From Thermoprotei archaeon (GTDB taxonomy: Archaea; Thermoproteota; Thermoprotei_A; Sulfolobales; Fervidicoccaceae), in contig JAEMPT010000049.1 in the NCBI GenBank assembly GCA_022759165.1, positions 1-15,532 on the forward strand: a stretch of 15,532 nt of DNA, written 5' to 3'. Positions 7,229 to 14,495 of the stretch are shown here, in pieces (position 1 is the first letter of the stretch; each line of letters starts with the position of its first letter). The notes beneath the pieces were generated by a model, which saw nothing but the letters and a program-made list of their open reading frames with translations, did not search any database and was not told the origin of the DNA. A program made the translations under genes and the position numbers.

Positions 7229-8782
7229 CTACTCGAACTCGATCGTTGCAGGAGGTTTTGTTGTTATATCATACAATACTCTATTAATTCCCGGGACCTC
7301 GTTAACTATTCTAGAAGATATCTTTTCCAACAATTCCCAGGGAACTCTAGAAGGGAACGCCGTCATGGCGTCCTCGCTTTCAACTACTCTGACCGCCACG
7401 GCCTGCTCATAGCTCCTCCTGTCGCCCTTAACACCGACGCTCTTGATTGGGAGCAGTACAGCAAATCCTTGCCAGACTTTTTCATATAATCCGAACTCCC
7501 TTAGCTCTTCCTCAACTATTTTGTTAGCCTTCCTCGCCTTCTCCAATGCTTCCTCCGTGACTTCACCTAGGATCCTTATAGCGAGACCTGGTCCTGGAAA
7601 CGGATGCTTCGTTACGATGCTTTCCGGAATACCAAGGTTCCTAGCTATTCCCCTTACCTCGTCTTTATAGAACTCGGCCAGAGGCTCTACGAGCTCCAGC
7701 TGGCCCACTTTCCTCATAATGATATTGTGATGGCTCTTTATCCTATCTGAGCCAGATCCCACGGCGCCGCTCTCTATTCTGTCTGGATATATTGTGCCCT
7801 GCACCAGATATTTTAGCTTAATACCAGAAGAGGCCAGCTCGGAAGCGAATTCCTCGAACGCTTCAGCGAATTCCTCGGCTATAATTCTCCTCTTACTTTC
7901 CGGATCCTCAACGCCTTTTAGCTTCGAAAGAAAATGAGTTGACCTGTTTAGAACATAGATGTTTTTTACGCCTGCCTTTCTCAAAGCGTTTTCAGCCTCT
8001 TCGACCTCGCCTTCTCTGAGGAGCCCAGTATCAACGATCACAGCATGAACTTTTTCGCCACCTATCGCTTTTGAGGTAAGGATCGTCGCTGTTAATGAGT
8101 CTACACCACCGCTAACGGCAGAAAGGGCTTCCCCCTCAGTTATCTTCGTTCTTAAAATCGCAACTATTTCTGCTGCCCTATCTTTCGGGTACCAATTTTT
8201 TTCTAAAGAAGCTATGAGCGTGAGGAAGTTTTCGAGGATCCTCATACCAATTTCTGTGTGCTTAACCTCTGGGTGGAACTGAACCCCATAGGAGAGAGAT
8301 GAAATATGCCTAAATGAGGCTATAACCCCATTTTCCGTCATTGCGAGCAGCTCGGCTCCTCTTGGGAGAGATGCTACACTATCTGAATGGGACATCCAAA
8401 CGATCTGTTTTTTTGGGATCCCTTTGAACATGGGGTCCTCAACTAGAATTTCAATCGAAGTTGACCCATACTCCTTTCTTTTACCTCTAGCGATTTCTCC
8501 TCCTAGAACGGCAGCCAGCAATTGATGGCCATAGCATATTCCAAGTACGGGGATCCTCCTTTTTATTGTTTCTTCGAGTATCCTTTTAACTAGCGTCTCG
8601 TCTTTCTCGTTTATGCTGTCTGGCCCCCCAGAGAGCACGATGGCTCCCACCTCATCCCAATTTAAAGAGCCACCATATTCTTTTGCAGGGAGGATCTCCG
8701 AGAATCTGTTGAGCTCTCTAACTCTCCTAGCTATCAAATGCGCATATTGTCCCCCGAAGTCTACGACTAAAACTTTCTTCAT
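7229..8782 (-). CDS. guaA: GMP synthase (glutamine-hydrolysing), fused two-domain form
   Basis: This enzyme makes GMP from XMP, ATP and glutamine in the cytosol, the last step of guanine nucleotide synthesis. The 517 residues include a glutamine amidotransferase domain (about 1-195) with the triad Cys83 in GICYGHQLL, His170 and Glu172 in QFHPEV, then an ATP pyrophosphatase domain with the P-loop SGGVDS (224-229). The C-terminal dimerisation domain includes HPFPGPGLAIRILGEVT. The length matches the fused enzyme of bacteria and many Thermoproteota; euryarchaea often split it into two genes. The ATG at 8782 follows the stop of the preceding gene with no gap (TGAATG). The 3' side is AT-rich without a clear hairpin. 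Confidence 0.97.
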   Translation of the reverse strand: MKKVLVVDFGGQYAHLIARRVRELNRFSEILPAKEYGGSLNWDEVGAIVLSGGPDSINEKDETLVKRILEETIKRRIPVLGICYGHQLLAAVLGGEIARGKRKEYGSTSIEILVEDPMFKGIPKKQIVWMSHSDSVASLPRGAELLAMTENGVIASFRHISSLSYGVQFHPEVKHTEIGMRILENFLTLIASLEKNWYPKDRAAEIVAILRTKITEGEALSAVSGGVDSLTATILTSKAIGGEKVHAVIVDTGLLREGEVEEAENALRKAGVKNIYVLNRSTHFLSKLKGVEDPESKRRIIAEEFAEAFEEFASELASSGIKLKYLVQGTIYPDRIESGAVGSGSDRIKSHHNIIMRKVGQLELVEPLAEFYKDEVRGIARNLGIPESIVTKHPFPGPGLAIRILGEVTEEALEKARKANKIVEEELREFGLYEKVWQGFAVLLPIKSVGVKGDRRSYEQAVAVRVVESEDAMTAFPSRVPWELLEKISSRIVNEVPGINRVLYDITTKPPATIEFE

Positions 8783-9877
8783 TCAATGATCAACCCCATA
8801 CAAACTGAATGCCTCGTTGATCGTTTCCCTAAGCGCTCTTTCTGCTTCTCCCCTATCAATACCGTCTAATTTCCCCTCGATCACTGTAGGTTGCCCCCCA
8901 ACAATTACGGTCCTAGGATGAGCTTCTCCGGTTACTATTCTTTCCAGTGTGTCATCATATAAGGAGATGTCTAGTTCATGGTTTATGTTGTAGACTTCGT
9001 AGCCGCCCCTCGTCGCCTTATCCAAAACCTCAAGTTCTCTCTTATAGATTGAAGTTGCAGTTGAAAGCGCCCTTCTTAAAGTACCTGTAACAAGAGGCCA
9101 ATCGCTTCCGAAGGCATCTATAAACTCCAATTGTGGTATAGTTCTTTCATATAAGTAGAGGTTGCTCAAGGGACAAGATACCACGCGAAGCCCTAGCCTC
9201 TTACATTCCTCGGACTCCTCGATGCAATGTATGGCAACGACTTCGTTTAAATTGTTTCCAGCTATTTTTCTCAGAACTTCGATTTCTCCAACGCCTTCGT
9301 TCAAATGCATAGCTACTGGGATCTTTTCGCCTTTTCCCAGAGATATCGCTTCCTTTACGGTCTTCGGATCGGTTAATCCTATAGAGTGTATGAATATCCC
9401 GGCTGAAATCTTCCCTCCATCCAAGCGAGTTGAATCGGGAAGGAACGTATAAACATCTTCGAGCTTCATCCAACCCTTCTTATTCAAGATCGTTGGAAGC
9501 ATTATTACCCTGGGGTGATATTTCAGCCTTCGAAGGGCAAGGAGGTTCCCTTGAAGGCTCCCGGTTATAGCTATCATGGTGACTCCATCGAGCAACGAGA
9601 GAGTTAAAGCTATAATAGTTAGCTTCGAGGATAACTCGGGATCTCCTCTTAGATCTTCCTCTCTAACTCTTAGCTTTCTGTTTGCTATCCACTCGTAGCT
9701 ATTTTTCCATCTTCCGCGCTCTCCCACATCTATTACCTGTGGATGGGCGTGGGCGTCGCTCAATCCCGGCATAAGTGCGACCTTGAAGCTCCCGGAGATC
9801 CTGCCTGGTACATGCAGAACCACATCTCTATAGATCTTGCCGTAATGAAAGAGCTCCTCTACTTCAAGCTTCCCCAT
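8783..9877 (-). CDS. Amidohydrolase-family protein, TRZ/ATZ (deaminase/chlorohydrolase)-like
   Basis: This is a mononuclear-metal hydrolase of 364 residues, shorter than the usual 420-450 of this branch. Ligands and catalytic residues are visible: HAH at 43-45 in GLSDAHAHPQV, His191 with Glu194 in AMHLNEG, His217 in AIHC, CPLSNLYL at 235-242 (the family CPxSN motif), and Asp259 in FGSDW. This arrangement is typical of guanine, cytosine and SAH/5'-deoxyadenosine deaminases and relatives; substrate cannot be read from sequence. It overlaps guaB by 19 bp and directly abuts guaA, so a purine-related substrate is likely. The ATG at 9877 has GAGGG about 8 nt upstream inside guaB. No signal peptide is seen, so it is cytosolic. 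Confidence 0.82.
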   Translation of the reverse strand: MGKLEVEELFHYGKIYRDVVLHVPGRISGSFKVALMPGLSDAHAHPQVIDVGERGRWKNSYEWIANRKLRVREEDLRGDPELSSKLTIIALTLSLLDGVTMIAITGSLQGNLLALRRLKYHPRVIMLPTILNKKGWMKLEDVYTFLPDSTRLDGGKISAGIFIHSIGLTDPKTVKEAISLGKGEKIPVAMHLNEGVGEIEVLRKIAGNNLNEVVAIHCIEESEECKRLGLRVVSCPLSNLYLYERTIPQLEFIDAFGSDWPLVTGTLRRALSTATSIYKRELEVLDKATRGGYEVYNINHELDISLYDDTLERIVTGEAHPRTVIVGGQPTVIEGKLDGIDRGEAERALRETINEAFSLYGVDH

Positions 9878-10923
9878 CGATCGTCCCTCAACATCCCTCT
9901 AGGTCCGCCTTCCCTGAGGGCCGAGGATGTTATTCTCACGAATTCAGCCTTTTGCCTCAGTTCCTCCAAATTTCTCGCACCAATATAGCCCATGCCTTGC
10001 TTAAGACCTCCAATGAGGTAATCTATTATGCTCGAAAGAGCACCTCTGCATTCGATAAGCCCTTCAACCCCCTCGGGCACCTTTTTGAATTCCCCGTACC
10101 TAGAAGAACCAGAACTTAGGGCGCCGAGGCTTCCCATTCCCCTGTATTGTTTGTAACATTTTCCCTCTATTTCAACTCTTTCTCCAGGGGCCTCGTCGCT
10201 TGAAGCGATAAGATATCCAAGCATCATTATATGGGCCCCAGCGGCTATTGCCTTAACAATATCGGAAGGTTTCTCTATGCCTCCGTCGGCTATAACAGCT
10301 ACTTTGTAATCTACTACAGCATCAGCCACTTGGGCTATAGCGGTTAGCTGCGGGCAGCCGACTCCCGCTATTTCCCTAGTAGTGCAAGCGTGCCCCGGGC
10401 CTATCCCCACTCTCAAGCCAGTTGCACCTGCACCAACGAGCGCTTTTGCGGCTTCTGCAGTAACGATATTTCCCGATATGATTCCAACATCAAAATGAGA
10501 TAGCTTAGAGGTTGTCTCAATAACAGCTTTGCTGTGACCGTGGGCGGAATCTATTACGATTGCGCTTATGCCCTCGGAGATGATCCTCTTTGCCAATTCA
10601 ATATCAGCGGGTCCAATGGCCGTTCCTATAGGAATGCCAGAATCGTTGAGTTTTCTTATCGTTTTTATCATAGATTCTTCTCGGAGGTTTCTGGGGAGGA
10701 TGCCGAGGCCTCCCATCGAACCTAGCACGGCTGCGACGTTTTCATTTGTAACCGTATCCATTGGGGAGCTCATTATCGGTATCTTTAATTTTAAGTTGGG
10801 AGGCAAATATGCTGAAGTTTCTATATCCGATGGTTTGACATCACTTGGGCCTGGCAACAGGAGAACGTCTTCAAAAGAAAGAGCCAATTCTGCTCTTCTC
10901 AGTTTTTCAGAAAAACCTGACAT
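9859..10923 (-). CDS. guaB: IMP dehydrogenase lacking CBS domains
   Basis: This enzyme oxidises IMP to XMP with NAD+, the step before GMP synthase. The 354-residue barrel has the catalytic loop GIGPGHACTTRE (Cys180; a His replaces the usual Ser before it), DSAHGHS with Asp125, and the flap/phosphate region YRGMGSLGALSSGSSRYG with the Arg-Tyr pair at 275-276. VPEGVEG and GGLKQGMGYIGA follow. These motifs favour IMPDH over GMP reductase. The usual insertion of two CBS domains after about residue 80 is absent: the chain goes directly from ILPRNLREES into the next helix. The ATG at 10923 is the first gene of an operon with the amidohydrolase and guaA. A TATA-like box lies at 11001-11010. Confidence 0.92.
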   Translation of the reverse strand: MSGFSEKLRRAELALSFEDVLLLPGPSDVKPSDIETSAYLPPNLKLKIPIMSSPMDTVTNENVAAVLGSMGGLGILPRNLREESMIKTIRKLNDSGIPIGTAIGPADIELAKRIISEGISAIVIDSAHGHSKAVIETTSKLSHFDVGIISGNIVTAEAAKALVGAGATGLRVGIGPGHACTTREIAGVGCPQLTAIAQVADAVVDYKVAVIADGGIEKPSDIVKAIAAGAHIMMLGYLIASSDEAPGERVEIEGKCYKQYRGMGSLGALSSGSSRYGEFKKVPEGVEGLIECRGALSSIIDYLIGGLKQGMGYIGARNLEELRQKAEFVRITSSALREGGPRGMLRDDRWGSLK

Positions 10924-11000
10924 TTTTGCGAACCTTTTATGCCTTTTTCACAAATTGGATTGGAGGTAAAATAAGCGAAATGCTGGGAGAAAGAGAAGAT

Positions 11001-11010
11001 ATTTTTATAC
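11001..11010 (-). promoter_or_regulatory. TATA-like box for the guaB operon
   Basis: The minus strand reads GTATAAAAAT about 78 nt before the guaB ATG, predicting transcription from about 10980 and a leader near 57 nt. The 303-bp gap 10924-11226 otherwise holds only the small RNA and its promoter; I see no operator repeats in it. Confidence 0.45.
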
Positions 11011-11090
11011 TGGTCAGTTGAGACATTTAAAGTTTGGTTGATCCTTTTAATATTTTGATTCAAGAGTAGCGTTTTCCTTGGTATTTATTT

Positions 11091-11169
11091 TGCGAAGGTC
11101 AGCAAGGGCTCCTAAATTTCCTCTCATCGCGTTGAGGCTCAGAGACCGCCACAATCATCATCCTTCGCA
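11091..11169 (-). ncRNA. Archaeal C/D box small guide RNA (2'-O-methylation guide)
   Basis: On the minus strand, in order: an 8-nt stem TGCGAAGG (11169-11162), box C ATGATGA (11161-11155), a 12-nt guide, box D' CTGA (11142-11139), a C'-like CGATGA (11129-11124), a longer spacer/guide, box D CTGA (11102-11099), and the perfectly complementary stem CCTTCGCA (11098-11091). Boxes C and D with a closing stem form the kink-turn bound by L7Ae, which recruits Nop5 and fibrillarin to methylate the target RNA. The D guide predicts a target like CAAGGGCTCCT and the D' guide a target like AGACCGCCACAA, each modified at the base pairing with the fifth nucleotide upstream of the box. I could not assign the targets. 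The C'-to-D distance of about 21 nt is longer than the usual 12. A TATA-like box sits at the right distance upstream. Confidence 0.9.
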
Positions 11170-11184
11170 TAAACGAAATCCAAG

Positions 11185-11193
11185 ATTTTAATA
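11185..11193. promoter_or_regulatory. AT box, TATA element of the small RNA and possibly of the divergent surface-protein gene
   Basis: The minus strand reads TATTAAAAT about 20 nt before the small RNA stem, which fits an archaeal TATA box. On the plus strand the same bases (ATTTTAATA) are about 25 nt from 11214, which would give a 13-nt leader holding the GGAG ribosome-binding site of the gene at 11227. Shared use is inferred. Confidence 0.45.
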
Positions 11194-11226
11194 GAAGGGG
11201 AGAATAAAAGGTTTTATGGAGATGCC

Positions 11227-12561
11227 GTGTTGAAGGAAAGAGGGGTCTCTGGAATAATCGCGCTTCTCTTCCTATTGTTAGCCTTCTTCATAATCTTCTA
11301 TTCCCTCTACACACTTTCTCAATCAGCGGCAACATATGTGCAGGGATCCGTTGAAAAGGAGGATATATTGAGGAAAAGCTTTGAGCTTTCCAGGTCGGTA
11401 CGGGGGTACTATACTTACTTCTCCTTTAACGGATCTCTAAACATAAATTTAACGAGCTCATATGGGGAGCCCGTATTCGTTTCGAGGTCTCTGATTATAT
11501 TCCAAAACGGCAATGTGGTTATGAGCAACTTCATAGGATGCCAGATCCCTCCTGGAGGGGGATGCTCTTTCACATTGAATGGGGTATTTTCTGAGCCGGG
11601 GTCTGTTATAGTATCCGTTTATACGACCACGGGGGCGCTCGCCTCAATTAGTGCGATCAATTCAGCTCAAGGTGCCGGGCAACCTCCAGGGACTATGCAG
11701 TTTAAATATTTGACTCTAATTGAAAATAATACCATTCTTTTCGACGACTTTTATAACGACCCCATATCCCTTGGTCGAATTGTCAACATTACAGGAGCTT
11801 TATCGTGGAGGCCGGGGATGATCAGTATTATAGGTTCGAGGGCTGCCGTTCAAGAGAGCGTCGCGTATTTGAATCTATCATCGTATGGTCTAAGCAATGC
11901 CTTGCCCAACAACCTGTATGTTCTTACCAAAGCTCTTCCTCCTGATCAGCTAAACAGCTACGCTGATATTCTCTTTCTGAATTCAACTTATCAAAGTGCT
12001 CCTTTTTATGATGCTGGATTCTTTTTCGGAAATAAGCTGCAAGCAACTTTATGGGAATACGATGGCAAGAAACGATCAAATTTAGATTCTGGGAATCCGA
12101 TAAGCTACTCTGCGGCTGCATTGCTTGAAGCTCATATAAATAAAGGTCAGGCCTTCGCATATCTTGAAGCCACGGCGGTTTCTAACTCTTTTTCTGATGC
12201 TTCTTATGCCAACTATAATGATACTTCTCCTTTAACGGCGGGCTTTGTGGGCCTAGGAAGCTATGGGAACACTAACGTGAGCTTCATTTTTATTTATTTG
12301 ACGAAAAATAGGGATCCTTTTTATGCTTATTTAACGGGAGTTCCGTCTTCCTATATAATAAAGGTGTTTGGGAGCGATGGTACAGAATATACGGTTGATT
12401 ATGATAATAATACCAATATGTTCAGGATACTTCTCTTCAATGATCCCAGCTCCTTCTCTCCTATATTGAGGGGGGCCTATATTTTCTTATTTAATGGGCA
12501 GGAACTAGTAGCTTCATACCATGGCGACCTCGCGGGAGGATGTGTCTTTTCGCTTCAATGA
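11227..12561 (+). CDS. Surface protein with pilin-type (class III) signal sequence
   Basis: This 444-residue protein is unrecognised beyond its N-terminus. Residues 3-6 (KERG) followed by VSGIIALLFLLLAFFIIFY match an archaeal prepilin/archaellin signal, to be cut after the glycine by a PibD/FlaK-type peptidase. The hydrophobic helix about 7-30 would drive assembly or anchoring. The rest is rich in aromatic residues and beta-type sequence and holds many Asn-x-Ser/Thr sites, fitting a glycosylated exterior protein. Cys105 and Cys113 in GCQIPPGGGC could form a disulfide. The middle (about 165-340) is vaguely like a lectin-type beta sandwich; that is a guess. It is much longer than normal pilins (100-200). 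The GTG start at 11227 has GGAG at 11218-11221. It is transcribed alone and converges on the gene ending at 12602. Confidence 0.8.
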   Translation: MLKERGVSGIIALLFLLLAFFIIFYSLYTLSQSAATYVQGSVEKEDILRKSFELSRSVRGYYTYFSFNGSLNINLTSSYGEPVFVSRSLIIFQNGNVVMSNFIGCQIPPGGGCSFTLNGVFSEPGSVIVSVYTTTGALASISAINSAQGAGQPPGTMQFKYLTLIENNTILFDDFYNDPISLGRIVNITGALSWRPGMISIIGSRAAVQESVAYLNLSSYGLSNALPNNLYVLTKALPPDQLNSYADILFLNSTYQSAPFYDAGFFFGNKLQATLWEYDGKKRSNLDSGNPISYSAAALLEAHINKGQAFAYLEATAVSNSFSDASYANYNDTSPLTAGFVGLGSYGNTNVSFIFIYLTKNRDPFYAYLTGVPSSYIIKVFGSDGTEYTVDYDNNTNMFRILLFNDPSSFSPILRGAYIFLFNGQELVASYHGDLAGGCVFSLQ

Positions 12562-12601
12562 TTCGTCTTTTACCGAAGCTCGCTCTTTGCATAGGAGGGG
12601 G

Positions 12602-13027
12602 TCAGCTTTCGTTCCCCATTCTATCTATGGCGGATAAAAGTGCATATATTACGGTGATTCCCGCTATTACAGCTATTAGGGAAGATGCATCGACTGATAT
12701 GAAAACATGTTGACCTGAAAGGTTCAGCTCTTCTGTGATTTTTCCCCAACTGATTATGCTACCCATGAAAAAGAGCGCCAAAAATGCAGATGCCAGATAA
12801 AAAGGGATAGAGAGGGGGAGACGCAGTATTCCTCCTATTATGTCCAATATTACTATCAGCGCGAGCCCGAGCCAAAGATAATTGGATTCGATGTGAGGTT
12901 CTATTTGGGTTGGAATGTTAAACGTTGGAAGCGCTTTGGGTATCAATAAGGCAAACAATACGTAATAGAGGATCCCGGATATGCTGCCTATGACTATGCC
13001 TCTTATTATTCTCGAAAGGTTGCTCAC
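12602..13027 (-). CDS. Hypothetical integral membrane protein, four segments
   Basis: This 141-residue protein has four hydrophobic segments, about 9-30, 50-68, 74-93 and 115-133, joined by short loops. The loop between segments 1 and 2 (PKALPTFNIPTQIEPHIES) is polar, as is the one between 3 and 4. I recognise no family. It starts with GTG at 13027, which overlaps the stop of the upstream gene as GTGA (4 bp), with AGAGG just upstream. It is therefore co-translated with the single-pass protein before it and is the last of a three-gene membrane cluster. It converges on the surface-protein gene with a 40-bp gap. Confidence 0.75.
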   Translation of the reverse strand: MSNLSRIIRGIVIGSISGILYYVLFALLIPKALPTFNIPTQIEPHIESNYLWLGLALIVILDIIGGILRLPLSIPFYLASAFLALFFMGSIISWGKITEELNLSGQHVFISVDASSLIAVIAGITVIYALLSAIDRMGNES

Positions 13028-13401
13028 TTCCTCTCTACCTCTATAGTCACAGGGTATATACCTGCTAAAATGAAGCTCACTTTTATCTTGCTTTCATTTT
13101 GAATAGCTGAGAGAGGGACGGTTAAGTTTTTGCTGTAAACTCCTTCACTTACGTCCCCAAAATTTACCTTAGAACCGAATATTTCAATGGTCAAATTCTT
13201 GAACGGGATCGTTATGTTGTGCATATATGTGATTTCCATGAGAGCGCTCTGGTTCTCAAAATATTCCAAAGGCTTTATCGTTAGGCCTAAAGCATTAGGA
13301 TTTCTATAAATTTCGAAAAAGAGGGCTGCTAGAGGAGAAAGCATGTAAGCTATCAATGCGATACCTATTATTATAACTCCATATTTTGCTGGACCTAGCA
13401 T
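13024..13401 (-). CDS. Hypothetical single-pass membrane protein with exterior beta-rich domain
   Basis: This protein has 125 residues. A membrane segment at about 8-30 is followed by a roughly 95-residue domain of alternating hydrophobic strands with several Asn-x-Ser/Thr sites (NQS, NIT, NLT, NES), which fits an exterior, glycosylated fold. The end, AGIYPVTIEVERK, looks like closing strands of an immunoglobulin- or LEA-type beta sandwich; this is only a resemblance. There is no pilin-type cleavage motif. The ATG at 13401 is preceded by AGAAGGTT. It overlaps the next gene by 4 bp and follows the two-segment protein gene by 27 bp. Family unknown. Confidence 0.75.
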   Translation of the reverse strand: MLGPAKYGVIIIGIALIAYMLSPLAALFFEIYRNPNALGLTIKPLEYFENQSALMEITYMHNITIPFKNLTIEIFGSKVNFGDVSEGVYSKNLTVPLSAIQNESKIKVSFILAGIYPVTIEVERK

Positions 13402-13428
13402 TCTGCTGAACCTTCTATTGTTTGCTTC

Positions 13429-13686
13429 TTATTTTATTTGTACTTCCTTTATCAAAAGCTGAATGCCGTATTTCGTTATCAGGGATCCTCCCCAAACTAA
13501 GATTCCGAGATAGCCCAACTTCATCGCTAAAACTAGCAAAGACGTTATAGTAGATGAAAGCAGTCCGTTTACATCTGAAGATTGCTGAAACTGTAACTGT
13601 GGTGAGTATGTTTTATAATCCGAATATGCTAGGTAAGCTGCGAACAATATGAGTGCTATACCGATTGATATAATTATATAAGACAT
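13429..13686 (-). CDS. Hypothetical small membrane protein, two segments
   Basis: This is 85 residues from the ATG at 13686; the frame also opens at a TTG six codons earlier (13704). Two membrane segments, about 2-21 and 45-70, flank a polar stretch with Tyr, Ser and Gln. The second ends in GILVWGGSLITKYGIQLLIK, probably with its basic end inside. I recognise no family. The ATG has GAGAT about 5 nt upstream; a TATA-like TTTTTATAAC at 13739-13748 would start transcription near 13718. It is the first gene of a three-gene minus-strand membrane cluster. One copy of the 18-bp GTTAAC element lies just behind its TATA box. Confidence 0.72.
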   Translation of the reverse strand: MSYIIISIGIALILFAAYLAYSDYKTYSPQLQFQQSSDVNGLLSSTITSLLVLAMKLGYLGILVWGGSLITKYGIQLLIKEVQIK

Positions 13687-13738
13687 AATTATCTCGTGCT
13701 TCAAAATTCTTCAACTCTAATTGTTTTTAGGTGAATAC

Positions 13739-13748
13739 GTTATAAAAA
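13739..13748 (-). promoter_or_regulatory. TATA-like box for the membrane-protein cluster
   Basis: The minus strand reads TTTTTATAAC, 53 nt before the ATG at 13686. The 18-bp GTTAAC element at 13757-13774 starts 8 bp upstream of it, where archaeal activators or repressors commonly bind. Confidence 0.4.
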
Positions 13749-13756
13749 TATTTAAT

Positions 13757-13774
13757 GTTAACCCCCCAGTTAAC
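13757..13774. repeat. GTTAAC-N6-GTTAAC element, copy 1
   Basis: Two GTTAAC hexamers flank a CCCCCA core. The same 18 bases (19 with the preceding T) recur in inverted orientation at 14575-14592. The pairing hexamers could form a 6-bp hairpin or bind a dimeric regulator. It lies between the divergent membrane cluster and dcd. Confidence 0.8.
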
Positions 13775-13856
13775 TAGAGTTGATGATATTTGAAAACATT
13801 AATATTCCCTCTTCTAGCGAATTTTTTCTAATTGTTGTCTTTGGATGTGATTATAC

Positions 13857-14390
13857 GTGATTTTGGGTGACCGTGATCTCAAATATTATATTAAGACAGG
13901 AAGAATCTTGATTGAGCCTTTTGATGATGAGATAGTAAGGGAAAACGGTGTAGACTTAAGACTTTCTAAGGAAATCGCTAAACTTAAGATGGCTTCTACT
14001 CCCGTTGATACTAGAGCAAAGAACTTGGACCCAAATGATTACTATGAGATAGTATATGGTGATAGTTTTATAATAAATCCAGGAGAGAGGGTTCTATTAA
14101 ATACTATGGAGTATATAAAACTTCCTGATGATATAATGGCTTTTGTTAATTTACGGAGCACATATGCTCGTTTAGGGATCCTTTCTCCTCCTACGATAGT
14201 TGATGCTGGGTTTGAAGGAAATATAACCATAGAAATCGTGGGTGGATCGTTTCCAATAAAGCTCCACGCTGGCGATAGATTTATGCATCTGATCTTTGCT
14301 CGTCTCCTTACTCCCGTTGAAAAACCTTATATTGGTGATTATCAAGGGCAAAAAGGTGTAAGATTGCCAAAGATGTTCAAAAGCCCGTAG
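13857..14390 (+). CDS. dcd: dCTP deaminase
   Basis: This enzyme deaminates dCTP to dUTP in pyrimidine deoxynucleotide synthesis; some archaeal relatives also cut dUTP to dUMP. The 177 residues begin with the family start MILGDRDLKYYI and ENGVDLRL. The active site shows Ser101 and Arg105 in LRSTYARLG, Asp116 in PPTIVDAGFEG and the catalytic Glu126 in ITIEI. The end has DYQGQKGVRLPK. The PPTIVD form and the FMHLIFARLLTPVE stretch match the crenarchaeal version as I remember it, rather than the TAGWID of many bacteria. The GTG at 13857 has GGATGTGAT at the right distance. A weak TATA-like ATTAATATT is at 13798-13806. The gene is transcribed alone and appears more AT-rich than the gua genes. It is bracketed by the two GTTAAC elements. 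Confidence 0.94.
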   Translation: MILGDRDLKYYIKTGRILIEPFDDEIVRENGVDLRLSKEIAKLKMASTPVDTRAKNLDPNDYYEIVYGDSFIINPGERVLLNTMEYIKLPDDIMAFVNLRSTYARLGILSPPTIVDAGFEGNITIEIVGGSFPIKLHAGDRFMHLIFARLLTPVEKPYIGDYQGQKGVRLPKMFKSP

Positions 14391-14495
14391 ACCCCTCTAT
14401 TTCTATTGGAATTTTATATTTAAGTTTAGTTTTAGAAGCTTGATTTATTTTTTATACAAACTGAATTATATATCGTTTCTCTGAATTTCTAAATT

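Noticed and set aside
9201..9473. A 90-residue minus-strand frame inside the amidohydrolase
   Set aside because: It lies wholly inside a gene with intact catalytic motifs in another frame and has no features of its own.
9859..10923. GMP reductase as the identity of the guaB-like gene, suggested by its short length
   Set aside because: The YRGMGSLGA flap, the Arg-Tyr pair and VPEGVEG are IMPDH signatures, and guaA is in the same operon.
11924..12160. A 78-residue minus-strand frame inside the surface-protein gene
   Set aside because: It is antisense to a well-supported gene, with charged, low-information sequence and no ribosome-binding site support.
13779..13830. A second C/D box RNA suggested by TTGATGAT before dcd
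   Set aside because: No CTGA box or closing stem lies within a suitable distance downstream.
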